The notes: a model not told the origin generated them from the sequence alone. 64,000 nt of DNA from Rufibacter immobilis (GCF_003721565.1 NZ_RJJE01000017.1:1290636-1354635), one strand, 5' to 3'. Counted from the stretch's first letter, positions 8,864 through 17,891 are shown. Program-made: numbers and translations.

Positions 8864-9721
8864 ATGAAAAAGACTAATTTATTCAAAAAACATACGCTCA
8901 TTTATGCGGCCTCCCTGTTCTTGGTTTCTGCCCAATTCGCCTGTAGCCGCACTGAAAACGCAGAGGGTAACCAAACCGCCCAAGGCACTGCCCAAACCAG
9001 CGATCAAGCGTATGAGGATTACAAGAACTATGTCTCACAGTTGGAGACTGATGTGAAACAGGGCTGGGATTCTACCGCCACCGACTGGGACCAGCGTATG
9101 GAGACCGCCCGCGCTGATTATGACGCCAGATATTCTGCCGTTAACCAATACGCCGGCGACTTTGACGAGAACCGCCGCAAAGAGTACGATGAACTGCAGT
9201 CTAGATACAACACCGCCTGGGCTACCCGTGAAGAGCAGTACAATACCTGGCGCATGAATCACCAGGGCGCCGGCATGGCCACTACCGGTACTTCATCGGT
9301 AGACATGTCTGCCTTAGACGAAAGCAAAATCCCGAGTTATACCGCCACCGACATCCGGAAGGCGTATGAAAACTTTGTAGCCCACGTGCAGAAACACAAG
9401 TCTGGCTTCAGCAATGAAGATTGGAGAACGGTAGAGAAATACTGGAACCAGCTGGATGACCGCAAAAATGCCATCCAGAGCCAGTTAAGCGATAAAGACA
9501 AGTGGGAAATTGCCAAGGCCAAGACCCAGTACATCACCATGAAGAACGCCAGCAAAGTGGGCAACACCGCCTCTAAATTTGGTTCAGACGCCAAAGAAGT
9601 TGGCAAAGATGTATCTAACAGCAAAGTAGGCGAAGCTGCCAAAGACGCCGGTAAAGCCGTAGGCAATACCGCCAAGAAAGCCGGCCAGAAAGTAGGCGAC
9701 GCCTTTGACGGCAAAGAATAA
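8864..9721 (+). CDS. lipoprotein, coiled-coil, unknown function
   Basis: I do not recognise a named family. The first 27 residues are a lipoprotein signal ending in a lipobox (SAQFAC, Cys27), so the mature 259-aa protein should be lipid-anchored in the envelope. The middle is charged and helical, rich in D, Y, W and R, probably coiled coil. The C-terminus (about 230-285) is a degenerate repeat of AKDAGKAVGNTAKKAG type, like late-embryogenesis or apolipoprotein helices. The ATG is preceded by AT-rich sequence, and a strong terminator follows at 9745. It stands alone between two leftward gene groups. A stress-related structural role is a guess. Confidence 0.75.
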   Translation: MKKTNLFKKHTLIYAASLFLVSAQFACSRTENAEGNQTAQGTAQTSDQAYEDYKNYVSQLETDVKQGWDSTATDWDQRMETARADYDARYSAVNQYAGDFDENRRKEYDELQSRYNTAWATREEQYNTWRMNHQGAGMATTGTSSVDMSALDESKIPSYTATDIRKAYENFVAHVQKHKSGFSNEDWRTVEKYWNQLDDRKNAIQSQLSDKDKWEIAKAKTQYITMKNASKVGNTASKFGSDAKEVGKDVSNSKVGEAAKDAGKAVGNTAKKAGQKVGDAFDGKE

Positions 9722-9744
9722 TCTTACCTTCCTTTCAATCCTGG

Positions 9745-9775
9745 AAAAAGCCTCTCTGCATGGGAGGCTTTTTTT
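9745..9775 (+). terminator. intrinsic terminator after the coiled-coil lipoprotein gene
   Basis: AAAAAGCCTC pairs with GAGGCTTTTT around a short loop, ending in a T7 run. Confidence 0.85.
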
Positions 9776-9784
9776 ATGGCTTCT

Positions 9785-9820
9785 GTTTTAGGCCTCTTTT
9801 CAGATAAAGAGCCCCTAAAC
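9785..9820 (+). repeat. palindromic element copy 6 (asymmetric)
   Basis: Starts 10 bp after the terminator. Its left arm GTTTTAGGCCTCTTTTC matches the copies at 39225 and 50433; the right arm is GATAAAGAGCCCCTAAAC. Confidence 0.85.
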
Positions 9821-9827
9821 CCATGGA

Positions 9828-10715
9828 TCACTGCTGGAGATAACGCGCCAACAGCAGCAGACGGTACAGATCAAAAGCCCGCAGATTGGGGGTAGCCGAA
9901 ACCAGATTTCTTTTGAGGAGAGGGAACAGCCAGTTTCTATTTTCCTGCAACAGGGCCTCCACTTTCCATTTCCTAAACCGCATATAGGCCTTGAAAAGCT
10001 TTGTGCCGGTGCCCAGGTGGTACCGTTGGTGCAACTGCACCAGATTATGGACAGCTTGCTGCGTTTTCAGAAGGTATACATCAGTGGGCTCCAGGCCCAG
10101 GTGCCAAACGGGATTATCAATGTGCAAGACCGGGATCTGCCGCTGCTCTAACCGCCAGGCAAACAAGGTATCTTCATGCCCGTACCCGCTCACTTCCGCC
10201 TGAGGGAAATGCTCCAGAAAAACCGTTTGGGGCACCAGCATATTGCTAAGAAACACCCGTTGGTAGGGAGTCTTTTGTCGTACGGCCGCCGGGGCTTCCT
10301 CACGGTTTTTGCCGTATTTCCAGCGAAGTTCCGCACCGGCAGGAGCTTTTGGTTTGTACGCCACCCCTCCCACGGTCACCGCCTCCCCTGCACTTTGCAA
10401 ATAAGAGTGCAGGAAATCTGGCCGGGTGGGTAGCACATCATTGTCCAGGAAAAGGAGGGTTGGGTATTGGGCCTCGCGGGCCAGGAGCGCTCTTATTTGC
10501 GAACGGCCAATGTTCTGGGGAAGCTCTCGGTAATGTACGCAGGGCAGATGAGCTAATGCTTGGTTCTGGTGCCGGGTGGGGGGAGTGGATCCATCGTCAT
10601 AGACCCTGATCTCATAGGGTACGGCAAGCGCCTGCGCTTCCTGCTGAAGTGTATGCACCAGGTCCAGTACGTTCTGGTTGTAGACCGGGATGAGAATGGA
10701 AATCTCAGATACCAT
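9828..10715 (-). CDS. family 2 glycosyltransferase
   Basis: A GT-A fold transferase of 295 aa. [11 protein letters not shown] at the N-terminus begins the nucleotide-binding fold. YDDGSTPP and FLDNDVLP (DxD-like metal site near residue 93) complete the donor site. [11 protein letters not shown] further on resembles the ED-containing catalytic loop. No membrane segment is obvious, so it is probably cytoplasmic and peripheral. Its start overlaps the end of ftsE by 11 bp, so the two are co-transcribed and perhaps translationally coupled. The acceptor is unknown. Confidence 0.85.
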   Translation of the reverse strand: MVSEISILIPVYNQNVLDLVHTLQQEAQALAVPYEIRVYDDGSTPPTRHQNQALAHLPCVHYRELPQNIGRSQIRALLAREAQYPTLLFLDNDVLPTRPDFLHSYLQSAGEAVTVGGVAYKPKAPAGAELRWKYGKNREEAPAAVRQKTPYQRVFLSNMLVPQTVFLEHFPQAEVSGYGHEDTLFAWRLEQRQIPVLHIDNPVWHLGLEPTDVYLLKTQQAVHNLVQLHQRYHLGTGTKLFKAYMRFRKWKVEALLQENRNWLFPLLKRNLVSATPNLRAFDLYRLLLLARYLQQ

Positions 10716-11418
10716 CTAAGAGCGAGAACTCTTCACGGGCAGAATCCAGCACGCGGCCTCTCTCGCATTTGATGATACGGCGCGGAAACCTTTGCAGGAT
10801 GTGGTGGTTGTGGGTGGCCATGAGAATAGCCGTACCGCTGTTGTTGATTTCCTGGAACAGATCCATGATGCCTTGGGTCACGTCGGGGTCCAGGTTACCG
10901 GTAGGCTCATCGGCGAACAGGATCACCGGCTCGTTGAGCAGGGCGCGGGCAATGACCACCCGTTGCTGCTCCCCCCCCGAAAGCTGGTGGGGCATTTTGT
11001 TGGCCACGGAATCCAGGCCTACCCGCATGAGCACCTCAGAGATGCGGTTTTTCATTCGGGACTTATCGCTCCAGCCGGTGGCTTTGAGCACGAACTTGAG
11101 GTTATCTGCCACGCTGCGGTCAAAGAGCAGCTGGAAGTCCTGGAACACTATCCCGATCTTGCGGCGCAGGAACGGAACCTGTTTCCAGGTAAGGGAATGA
11201 ATGTTAAAACCGGCTACCTGGGCCGTGCCCACCTTCAGGGGAAGATCGGCGTACAGGGTTTTGAGCAGGGAGCTTTTCCCGCTGCCGGTTCGGCCCACCA
11301 GGTACACAAACTCGCCTTTCTCAATGCCAAAACTCACGTCGCTCAGGATGGTGTTCACATCCTGGAAAATAGAGACTTTGTGCAGCAAGACCACAGGGTT
11401 AGACGAGAATTCCATCAT
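10705..11418 (-). CDS. ftsE: cell division ATP-binding protein FtsE
   Basis: ABC ATPase of 237 aa that pairs with the membrane protein FtsX to activate peptidoglycan hydrolysis at the division site. Walker A is GRTGSGKSS (42-50), the signature LSGGEQQRV lies near 144 and Walker B/D-loop DEPTGNLD near 168. [16 protein letters not shown] is characteristic of FtsE. No ftsX is visible here; it would have to lie elsewhere. The downstream glycosyltransferase gene overlaps its end by 11 bp. A TACCTTTA sequence (11421-11428) lies only 2 bp before the ATG, so the transcript may have almost no leader. Confidence 0.88.
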   Translation of the reverse strand: MMEFSSNPVVLLHKVSIFQDVNTILSDVSFGIEKGEFVYLVGRTGSGKSSLLKTLYADLPLKVGTAQVAGFNIHSLTWKQVPFLRRKIGIVFQDFQLLFDRSVADNLKFVLKATGWSDKSRMKNRISEVLMRVGLDSVANKMPHQLSGGEQQRVVIARALLNEPVILFADEPTGNLDPDVTQGIMDLFQEINNSGTAILMATHNHHILQRFPRRIIKCERGRVLDSAREEFSLLDGI

Positions 11419-11505
11419 GGTAAAGGTATTATGAGGTAAGGAAGCCGGCGCAGCGGCAAAAGATCATGCAAGGTAAAGGGAGCGGTGCCTCTCAGAGGTA
11501 GAACA

Positions 11506-11709
11506 CTAGAGTTCCAGTTTCTGCAGTTTCCCAAACTCAAGCCCAGAGATGAGGGCAGCCAATTGCTCCTCCTTGTTCTCCAGACCATAGCGGTCCAGAT
11601 TCTTCAACGGGCGGTCTGCCCTGAAATACGCAATCAGGACGAAGTTCTCATCGCGCAGCTGAATGTAATCCGGAATCTTGGCCTTGCCTTTTACCTTAAT
11701 GATGTACAC
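11506..11709 (-). CDS. small protein of unknown function (67 aa)
   Basis: Not recognised. The 67-aa frame starts with GTG and has normal-looking composition: KVKGKAKIPDYIQLRDENF, then IAYFRADRPLKNL, and a C-terminal helix ending KLQKLEL. No signal peptide, membrane segment or cysteine. It lies between the transaldolase and ftsE genes on the same strand. Its upstream flank is an AT-rich repeat tract. The good hydrophobic/charged alternation suggests a real alpha/beta miniprotein rather than chance. Confidence 0.6.
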   Translation of the reverse strand: MYIIKVKGKAKIPDYIQLRDENFVLIAYFRADRPLKNLDRYGLENKEEQLAALISGLEFGKLQKLEL

Positions 11710-11715
11710 CGTTTT

Positions 11716-11800
11716 TTAATTAGGAATTAGGAATTAAGAATTAGGAATGCCTGAAAACACCTTCCAATTCTTAATTCCTAATTCTAAATTCTCAATTAAA
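11716..11800. repeat. inverted pair of AATTAGGAATT repeat tracts
   Basis: A left tract AATTAGGAATTAGGAATT and a right tract AATTCTTAATTCCTAATT form a long imperfect hairpin between the 67-aa ORF and the transaldolase gene. Confidence 0.65.
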
Positions 11801-12457
11801 TTATCCGTTCGCTTTTTTGTGGTCTGCCAGGAATTTGGCCAGGCCGCTGTCGGTGAGCGGGTGGTTCAGGAGGGCAGTGATCACGTTCAATGGGCAGGTT
11901 ACCACATCGGCTCCAATCTCGGCGCACTGCACCAGGTGCATCACGTGGCGCACAGACGCGGCCAATACTTCGGTTGGGTAGCCGTAGTTCTGGTAGATCT
12001 GCACAATCTGCTCAATCAGCGCGATCCCGTCGGTGGCGATGTCGTCTAAACGGCCCACGAACGGAGACACGTACGTGGCACCGGCTTTGGCGGCCAACAA
12101 GGCCTGTCCGGCGGTGAATACCAGCGTACAGTTGGTTTTGATTCCTTTGTCAGTGAAATATTTGATGGCCTTTACCCCGTCTCTGGTCATAGGCACTTTT
12201 ACCACAATGTTAGGGTGCAGCTGGGCCAGTTCATCCCCTTCTTTCACCATATTCTCGAAATCTGTGGCGATCACTTCGGCACTGATGTCGCCGTCTACGA
12301 TCTCGCAGATGTCTCTGTAGTGCTTCATGACGTTGTCATAGCCTACAATGCCCTCTTTGGCCATCAAAGATGGGTTGGTGGTCACGCCGTCCAATACACC
12401 TAGGTCGTGGGCTTCGCGGATTTCGTTCAGATTTGCGGTATCAATGAAAAATTTCAT
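11801..12457 (-). CDS. transaldolase, small (TalC/FSA-like) family
   Basis: Class I aldolase of 218 aa, the short transaldolase/fructose-6-phosphate aldolase type. The start [16 protein letters not shown] and the segment [13 protein letters not shown] are family hallmarks. The Schiff-base lysine is K87 in [10 protein letters not shown]. It would transfer dihydroxyacetone units in the non-oxidative pentose phosphate pathway, in the cytoplasm. The ATG at 12457 was chosen because a longer GTG-started frame begins inside the promoter element at 12478-12485. It appears monocistronic, with a repeat hairpin downstream. Confidence 0.9.
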   Translation of the reverse strand: MKFFIDTANLNEIREAHDLGVLDGVTTNPSLMAKEGIVGYDNVMKHYRDICEIVDGDISAEVIATDFENMVKEGDELAQLHPNIVVKVPMTRDGVKAIKYFTDKGIKTNCTLVFTAGQALLAAKAGATYVSPFVGRLDDIATDGIALIEQIVQIYQNYGYPTEVLAASVRHVMHLVQCAEIGADVVTCPLNVITALLNHPLTDSGLAKFLADHKKANG

Positions 12458-12477
12458 AACAAAAATGGTTTTGGACA

Positions 12478-12485
12478 CAAATCTA
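12478..12485 (-). promoter_or_regulatory. Bacteroidota -7 element for the transaldolase gene
   Basis: TAGATTTG on the minus strand lies about 20 bp from the ATG at 12457. Confidence 0.6.
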
Positions 12486-12557
12486 CTTTAATCCACTTGG
12501 AAAACCGAACCCGCAGGGGAAGTATTTTAACAAGAAACAGAGAGGGAAAGGCAGGGG

Positions 12558-12595
12558 CGTTTAGGGGCTGTTTTTCTGAAAAGAGGCGCTAAACG
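12558..12595. repeat. palindromic element copy 7 (near-perfect)
   Basis: CGTTTAGGGGCTGTTTTT is paired with AAAGAGGCGCTAAACG, with a few mismatches in the stem. Confidence 0.8.
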
Positions 12596-12873
12596 GGATT
12601 TTCTTGGGTTAATGCCTGGGCTGTGGCGTTTGTCTAGGGCTTTATGGGCGGTGCTGTTTCATCTTTGGCGGTAAGCGCTCACGGCCGCGGGGCCCCGTCT
12701 TCCCCTCTCGCACTGCCCTTGCGGCCAAGTGAATGCAGTTTTCTCTTAGTTTCTTTCCTGCTTGGCCACAAGCGAGGCGCTCTAGGGAAAGACTGGAGAT
12801 GGTGCGGGTAGTAAAGGCCGTTGCGGGATGAGGCAAATATTCTGCTGGAGATAACGGAAGCTCAGCAGGAGTA
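12596..12873. other. non-coding stretch without a recognised gene
   Basis: No convincing gene on either strand. It is GC-rich (for example ACGGCCGCGGGGCCCCG near 12680), with short inverse arms GGCCAAG and CTTGGCC about 40 bp apart (12733-12775). It could be a decayed gene or an unrecognised repeat. Confidence 0.3.
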
Positions 12874-12904
12874 CACCCACCCCTACCCCTCTAAGGAGGG
12901 GAAT
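12874..12904 (+). repeat. C-rich repeat, left copy
   Basis: CACCCACCCCTACCCCTC followed by AAGGAGGGGAAT. It is nearly the inverse of the sequence at 13018-13049. Confidence 0.65.
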
Positions 12905-13017
12905 AACGGCTGAAAGCGGCTAGTGCAGCACTGGTGGTAAGTGAACGTTGGCGTAACGGCGGCAGAAAACTTACGGCATGAACTGAGCTCCCCAGCAATT
13001 TCCTTACTCGTGCAGAT

Positions 13018-13049
13018 GATTCCCCTCCCGGGAGGGGCAGGGGTGGGTT
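13018..13049 (-). repeat. C-rich repeat, right (inverted) copy
   Basis: ATTCCCCTCCCGGGAGGGG followed by CAGGGGTGGGTT, the inverse partner of 12874-12904 about 113 bp away. Confidence 0.65.
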
Positions 13050-13054
13050 CTTCC

Positions 13055-13089
13055 GTTTAGCGGCTGTTTTTCTCAAATCAAGGCAAAAC
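13055..13089 (-). repeat. palindromic element copy 8 (asymmetric)
   Basis: GTTTAGCGGCTGTTTTTC is intact; the other arm is degenerate, ending AAGGCAAAAC. Confidence 0.75.
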
Positions 13090-13156
13090 CGGGCTCTTGA
13101 CTTAGAACTCAACACTTATAACTAACAAAGACCTCTTAGCGTCTTCGCCGATTTCC

Positions 13157-13191
13157 GTTTAGCGGCTGTTTTTCTCAAATTAACTTGAAAC
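13157..13191 (-). repeat. palindromic element copy 9 (asymmetric)
   Basis: The first 24 nt match copy 8 (GTTTAGCGGCTGTTTTTC then TCAAAT); the rest has decayed to TTGAAAC. Confidence 0.7.
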
Positions 13192-13232
13192 CAGAGTGCC
13201 CGGCTAATCCTGAGACAGCTGGGGATTGGGAA

Positions 13233-13290
13233 ACGGCATTTGTGTTTAGGGGCTGTTTTTGGAAAAACAGCCCCTAAACACAAATGCCGT
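13233..13290. repeat. palindromic element copy 10 (perfect, extended)
   Basis: The 36-bp core is a perfect palindrome, and the symmetry runs 11 bp further on each side (ACGGCATTTGT and ACAAATGCCGT), giving an essentially perfect 58-bp inverted repeat. Confidence 0.9.
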
Positions 13291-13350
13291 GGGTAAAGCA
13301 ATATTGATATGGAGATCACTAACGGAAGAGAATCCGTTGGGGTATGGGCA

Positions 13351-13357
13351 AAAAAAG
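13351..13357 (-). terminator. T-run ending the SRP RNA gene
   Basis: Directly after the closing GCCG stem of the SRP RNA, the minus strand carries a run of T residues. Confidence 0.65.
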
Positions 13358-13450
13358 CGGCAAACCGAGTATCGCGCCGCTCAACCACTTACCCTTGCTC
13401 CCTTCCGGGCCTGGGGGAGTTCAGTAGGAGCTGGCCGTACCGATTTGCCG
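13358..13450 (-). ncRNA. ffs: signal recognition particle RNA, small bacterial type
   Basis: A hairpin RNA of about 93 nt that binds Ffh (SRP54) and guides signal-bearing ribosomes to the membrane. On the minus strand the core reads CAGGCCCGGAAGGGAGCA, the universal SRP domain IV with its GGAA tetraloop and asymmetric loop, followed by AGGGTAAGTGGTTGAG. The ends pair (CGGCAAA with TTTGCCG). A T-run follows and a TAnnTTTG promoter lies 3 bp upstream. It has no Alu domain, as is usual for the small bacterial form. It sits in a gene-free, repeat-rich island. Confidence 0.93.
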
Positions 13451-13453
13451 TTG

Positions 13454-13461
13454 CAAAGATA
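13454..13461 (-). promoter_or_regulatory. Bacteroidota -7 element for the SRP RNA
   Basis: TATCTTTG on the minus strand, placed so that transcription starts at the first base of the RNA (about 13449). Confidence 0.75.
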
Positions 13462-13492
13462 CAAACGGTTTCTTTCTCCGCAAGCTATTTTT

Positions 13493-13522
13493 GCCCTGTT
13501 TTCAGAAAAAGAGCCGCTAAGC
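13493..13522 (+). repeat. palindromic element copy 11 (decayed)
   Basis: The right arm CAGAAAAAGAGCCGCTAAGC is recognisable; the left arm is reduced to GCCCTGTTTT. It lies within about 35 bp of the SRP RNA promoter, on its upstream side. Confidence 0.55.
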
Positions 13523-13550
13523 CCATTCCGTTCGGCCGCCTATAAACAAT

Positions 13551-13587
13551 AAGCCACAGATTCCTAAAAGTTTAGAACCTGTGGCTT
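13551..13587 (-). terminator. hairpin after the lipoprotein gene at 13617
   Basis: AAGCCACAG and CTGTGGCTT pair. The T-rich stretch after it on the minus strand is weak. Confidence 0.45.
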
Positions 13588-13616
13588 GCGGCGTATTCCC
13601 TTAAAAAGAAGTTTGT

Positions 13617-14276
13617 TTATTTTTTCCGCCTTACGTTTTTGAATGAGATGCTGAGGTTTCGGCTAGAGCCGCTGTTCTTGAAAACGTTTGACTCCAGGTT
13701 GGGGAAAGAGTAATCCGGCACATAATATTCCAGCGGGAGCTTCAGGTTAGTGATGGAACCACTGATCACATCGGTGGCGGGGTCATAGTGGAGGTTGATG
13801 GTTCCGTCCAGCACGGCGTTACAGCCCGGTGATAGCACCGTGGAGCCATCAGCGAAGTTCTGTCCGTCTTCCACGCAAACCACGCCCGCCTCCCGGGCCA
13901 ATAGCGTGGTGGGCAAATGGTTCACGGCTCTGTCTTTGAACGTGAACGCCACCCAAGGCCGCTCCACCCCATTGGCGACGGCCCTAAAATAAAGCACCAC
14001 GCCTTGGCGGTCTTCCTGGAAAAAAGCCTCTACCTGGTCATTAGCGGTCATAGAGTAAGTTTTGCCGTTCAACGCGAAGGCATGGGCGTACGCATGCTGG
14101 AACGTAGCGTCTACCTTAATACTGTCCACCAAAGAGAAGCTCGCCTGTTGCGGGGCGGCGGCCATAAGCACTGGTTCTTCTTCCTCACTTTCTGAACTAC
14201 AGGAAACCAGCGCAAGAGAGAGCGCCAGCCCTGTCAAAAGTGATTTCACCTTATATATGAGTAAAGTTTTGTTCAT
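13617..14276 (-). CDS. lipoprotein of unknown function
   Basis: Not recognised. The 219-aa frame has a lipoprotein signal with lipobox ALVSC (Cys26), followed by an acidic linker SSESEEEEP. The mature part is beta-rich (VVLYFRAVANGVERPWVAFT, DGTINLHYDPATDVISGSI), with two cysteines (VVCVEDGQ and SPGCNAV) that could form a disulfide. The C-terminus is basic. It resembles the small beta-sandwich lipoproteins common in Hymenobacteraceae. It is transcribed alone, and its upstream 250 bp has no clear promoter element. Confidence 0.7.
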   Translation of the reverse strand: MNKTLLIYKVKSLLTGLALSLALVSCSSESEEEEPVLMAAAPQQASFSLVDSIKVDATFQHAYAHAFALNGKTYSMTANDQVEAFFQEDRQGVVLYFRAVANGVERPWVAFTFKDRAVNHLPTTLLAREAGVVCVEDGQNFADGSTVLSPGCNAVLDGTINLHYDPATDVISGSITNLKLPLEYYVPDYSFPNLESNVFKNSGSSRNLSISFKNVRRKK

Positions 14277-14520
14277 TTTATAGTAGCTGTGTTTTCGTAG
14301 CTCGGGTTCTCCATTGCCAATTTCTTGCCACAGTTCGTTTCAAGTGCAAAATTTACGGATAATCTTTCAAAAGATAGCCAGAATGGCCGGATATTGACAG
14401 AATAGCGGTGCGGCTGTGTGCTTAACCTCTCTAGAGACAAAGCGGTATCCCCTTGCCCCTATCCGCCGCGGCAAAGACATAACTCTTTATTTTTAGCTTT
14501 CAAGTTTTAGTTAGGGCTCT

Positions 14521-14528
14521 TACCTTTG
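14521..14528 (+). promoter_or_regulatory. Bacteroidota -7 element for guaA
   Basis: TACCTTTG ends only 3 bp before the ATG at 14532, so the expected transcript has little or no leader. Confidence 0.65.
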
Positions 14529-14531
14529 CAC

Positions 14532-16061
14532 ATGCCAGAAAAAATTCTCATTCTCGATTTCGGGTCCCAGTACACCCAACTGATTGCCCGTCGCGTTCGC
14601 GAGCTCAATGTTTACTGCGAAATCCATCCGTTCAACAAAGTTCCGGAGCTTACCCCAGATCTGAAAGGGGTCATCCTTTCGGGGAGTCCATGCTCTGTGC
14701 GGGATGTTGATTACCCTAACCCAGACCTGACGCCGTTTTTGGGCAATCTGCCGGTGTTGGGCGTTTGCTACGGGGCGCAGCTCATGGCACAGGAAGGCGG
14801 CGGCGAGGTCATTGCCTCTACCATTAGAGAATACGGAAGAGCAAAGCTCAACTACGTAGACCAGCACAACCGCCTGTTCAAAGAAATCACCTTAGACTCC
14901 CAGGTGTGGATGAGCCACGGCGATACCATCAAACGCATCGCCGACAATTTTGAAATCATCGCCAGCACAGAATCTGTGCAGGTAGCCGCCTATAAAGTAA
15001 AAGACCAGGAAACCTACGGCATTCAGTTCCACCCAGAGGTTACGCACTCCACAGAAGGCAAGCGCTTGCTCAGAAACTTTGTGGTGCACATCTGCGGCTG
15101 CGCCCAGGACTGGACCCCAGATCAATTCATTGAAAGCACCGTAGCCGAGCTGCGCGAACAGATTGGCAACGATAAAGTGATCCTGGGCCTTTCAGGCGGG
15201 GTAGACTCCAGTGTGGCGGCCATGCTCATTCACCAGGCTATTGGAAAGAATCTGTACTGCATCTTCGTGGACAACGGATTGCTGCGTAAGAATGAGTTTG
15301 AGGATGTGTTGCACTCCTATAAAGACATGGGCCTCAACGTGAAAGGCGTAGATGCCAAAGACCAATTCTACACCGCGTTGGCCGGCCTCACAGACCCCGA
15401 AGCCAAACGCAAAGCCATTGGCAAGATCTTCGTGGATGTGTTTGACCAGGAATCGCACCAGGTGGAAGACGCCAAATGGCTGGGCCAGGGCACCATTTAC
15501 CCAGACGTGATCGAGTCAGTTTCGGTGAAAGGGCCATCGGCTACCATTAAATCGCACCACAACGTAGGCGGTTTGCCAGATTACATGAAACTGAAAGTGG
15601 TGGAGCCGCTCAAGACCTTGTTCAAAGACGAGGTGCGCCTGGTGGGCAAAACCCTGGGAATTTCTGAGAATATCATCGGTCGGCACCCCTTCCCGGGTCC
15701 CGGATTGGCCATCCGTATCTTAGGCGACATCACCCCGGAGAAAGTAGCCATCTTACAGGAAGTAGACCACATCTTTATCTCGTCTCTGAAGAAAACCGGC
15801 CTGTACGACCAGGTTTGGCAGGCGGGTGCTATGCTATTGCCTATCCAGAGTGTAGGCGTGATGGGCGATGAGCGCACCTATGAGCGCGTGGTGGCCCTGC
15901 GCGCCGTTACCAGCGTAGACGGCATGACCGCCGACTGGTGCCATTTGCCGTATGAGTTTCTGGCAGATGTCTCCAATGAGATCATCAATAAGGTGCGCGG
16001 GGTAAACCGCGTGGTCTATGACATCAGCTCTAAACCACCAGCTACTATTGAGTGGGAATAG
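14532..16061 (+). CDS. guaA: GMP synthase (glutamine-hydrolysing)
   Basis: Converts XMP to GMP with ATP and glutamine, the last step of guanine nucleotide synthesis. The 509-aa protein has a class I glutamine amidotransferase domain (nucleophile C79 in GVCYGAQ; His/Glu of the triad in FHPEVTHS near 170). It then has an ATP-pyrophosphatase domain with [14 protein letters not shown] (about 218-231) and the C-terminal dimerisation domain ending KPPATIEWE. The ATG at 14532 is the family start; the TTG two codons earlier overlaps the promoter. The gene at 16089 follows after 27 bp and is probably co-transcribed. A purine permease is encoded 3.4 kb downstream. Confidence 0.97.
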   Translation: MPEKILILDFGSQYTQLIARRVRELNVYCEIHPFNKVPELTPDLKGVILSGSPCSVRDVDYPNPDLTPFLGNLPVLGVCYGAQLMAQEGGGEVIASTIREYGRAKLNYVDQHNRLFKEITLDSQVWMSHGDTIKRIADNFEIIASTESVQVAAYKVKDQETYGIQFHPEVTHSTEGKRLLRNFVVHICGCAQDWTPDQFIESTVAELREQIGNDKVILGLSGGVDSSVAAMLIHQAIGKNLYCIFVDNGLLRKNEFEDVLHSYKDMGLNVKGVDAKDQFYTALAGLTDPEAKRKAIGKIFVDVFDQESHQVEDAKWLGQGTIYPDVIESVSVKGPSATIKSHHNVGGLPDYMKLKVVEPLKTLFKDEVRLVGKTLGISENIIGRHPFPGPGLAIRILGDITPEKVAILQEVDHIFISSLKKTGLYDQVWQAGAMLLPIQSVGVMGDERTYERVVALRAVTSVDGMTADWCHLPYEFLADVSNEIINKVRGVNRVVYDISSKPPATIEWE

Positions 16062-16088
16062 CGTGTTAGGCTTACTATTCTGAAAGAG

Positions 16089-17780
16089 ATGAAAAAACGA
16101 ATTGTTCTGTCGGCGTTACTGGGCTTGTCCCTGGGTTGGAACGTGCAGGCGCAAAGCAACGGTGAATTGAGCACCCGCCTGGAAAACGGGCGGCTTTTGG
16201 TTGACCAGCAGAAGTATGAATTGGCCATGGCCGAGCTTCTGCCCCTCACCACTGCCGCCACCGGGAAAACCTATGCGCCAGATGCCGCTTACCTGTACAG
16301 CGTGGCCGCCTCCAGAAACAAAAAATGGTCTGAGGCCGATAAAATGCTCACCCAGCTCATCAGCGGGCACCCCACCTGGGGCGGCCTCGCCGATGCGCAG
16401 TACCTGCACGGGTATATCCTGTTTGAGAAGAAAGAATACCTGCGGGCGCTTAATGCGTTGGCGGCCATTCAGGGGAACACTCTGCAGGATGAGGTGGCCA
16501 ACATGAAGCGCCACTACCTGCTGCAGCTCCCCGACAAGGCCACGTTCCAATACCTGCTGCGCCAGTTCGCAGATGATGCCACTTTGTCAAAAACCTACGC
16601 AGACAAACTGGTGAGCGGCTGGTTCACGGAGCAGGACAGAAGTCAGCTGGAGGGAATCGTGAACCGCTTCAAACTGGACAGGAGCTATTTGCAGCGCTCA
16701 GCCAACATCAAGAAGAATGAGTACAATGTGGCGGTGCTTCTCCCCTTCCAGCTGCCTGAGAACGGGGTGCGGGTAGACAAGAAGAACCTTTTCATCACAG
16801 ACTTCTACGCGGGCATGCTGTCGGCACAGGACTCTCTGCAGAAGCGGGGCGTACGGGTAAACATTTACCCCTATGATACTAAAAACGATACTGCCCAGGT
16901 ACGGAAAGTGATGGAGCTGCCAGAACTGGCATCTATGGATCTGGTGGTGGGGCCTATCTACAAAAGCAACAGTGCCGTTGCCGCCAAGATAGCCCAGCAG
17001 CGCAACCTGAACATGGTCAATCCTTTTTCAGATGATCTGGAGGTAACTAAAGGCAACCCATATCTCTACCTCATGGAAGCCTCTGTCGCTACTCAGGGAC
17101 AACGGGCCGCGGCGTACGCGTACCAGACGTTCCCTAAGAAAACGGCTGTTCTCATTTTTGATAGCGGCAAAGACGACACCACCTTTGCCGGTAACTTCCG
17201 GCGTACTTATACCGCCCTGGGAGGGAAAGTGCTGGTGGCGCAGAAAATCAATTCTAAAACCGGAGCCGGCATCAGTGGCATTTTGGGCAATGTAAACCTG
17301 AAAGATCTGGGAGCTCTGGTGATTCAGTCTACTGCCCAGAACGTGGCTACCAACACCGTGAGTTATCTGGAGCAACGTGCCTCTAAAGTGCCGGTTCTGG
17401 TACCGCAGGCGTGGCTGGAGCATCCGCAGATCAGCCTCTCACAGCTAGACTTTCTGGAATTTTACTTCCTGGCGCCTAAGTTCATAGATGCAGAGAACCC
17501 CACGGTGCAGCAATTCAGGCAAGCCTACGCGGCCAAGTATAAATTGCCTCCCTCCTCGTTCACCTATAGTGGTTTTGAGCTTATGAACTACTATGGCCGG
17601 CAGTTGCAGGAAAACGGTTATGCCGCCCCACCCAAACTTAGCGGCGTACAGCCCGGCACTTTCTACCAGGGAATAGGCTATCTGAACAATGCCACTGCTA
17701 AACAAACCCAGGACAACCAATACGTACCCATCCTTAAATTGGAGAATGGTCGCGTGCTGGTAGTGAATCCGGTGTTTTAA
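16089..17780 (+). CDS. periplasmic binding-type protein with TPR-like N-terminus (LpoA-like layout)
   Basis: An exported 563-aa protein. A signal peptide (MKKRIVLSALLGLSLGWNVQ, cleavage after AQA) is followed by a helical repeat region (about 30-200, TPR-like). A type I periplasmic binding fold follows from about residue 210 (YNVAVLLPFQLPENG, then DLVVGPIYKSNSAVAAKIAQ). This order matches LppC/LpoA-type and branched-chain amino-acid receptor-like proteins. In gammaproteobacteria LpoA activates a penicillin-binding protein; whether that holds here is unknown. No transporter genes are near, which argues against a plain ABC receptor. It sits between guaA and hemL. Confidence 0.75.
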   Translation: MKKRIVLSALLGLSLGWNVQAQSNGELSTRLENGRLLVDQQKYELAMAELLPLTTAATGKTYAPDAAYLYSVAASRNKKWSEADKMLTQLISGHPTWGGLADAQYLHGYILFEKKEYLRALNALAAIQGNTLQDEVANMKRHYLLQLPDKATFQYLLRQFADDATLSKTYADKLVSGWFTEQDRSQLEGIVNRFKLDRSYLQRSANIKKNEYNVAVLLPFQLPENGVRVDKKNLFITDFYAGMLSAQDSLQKRGVRVNIYPYDTKNDTAQVRKVMELPELASMDLVVGPIYKSNSAVAAKIAQQRNLNMVNPFSDDLEVTKGNPYLYLMEASVATQGQRAAAYAYQTFPKKTAVLIFDSGKDDTTFAGNFRRTYTALGGKVLVAQKINSKTGAGISGILGNVNLKDLGALVIQSTAQNVATNTVSYLEQRASKVPVLVPQAWLEHPQISLSQLDFLEFYFLAPKFIDAENPTVQQFRQAYAAKYKLPPSSFTYSGFELMNYYGRQLQENGYAAPPKLSGVQPGTFYQGIGYLNNATAKQTQDNQYVPILKLENGRVLVVNPVF

Positions 17781-17891
17781 TTATCAATTGAGTGCCGATG
17801 GCGGAAAGGCGAAAGGAATAGAGCCAGCTTTTTGCTTCACCTTTTTTTCTCTCCTTTCCGCTGCCACTCCTCCACCCAATCTACTTTAACC

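Noticed and set aside
9231-13531. CRISPR array in the repeat-rich region
   Set aside because: The repeats are palindromic, irregularly spaced, found on both strands and without unique spacers of constant length. No cas genes are present.
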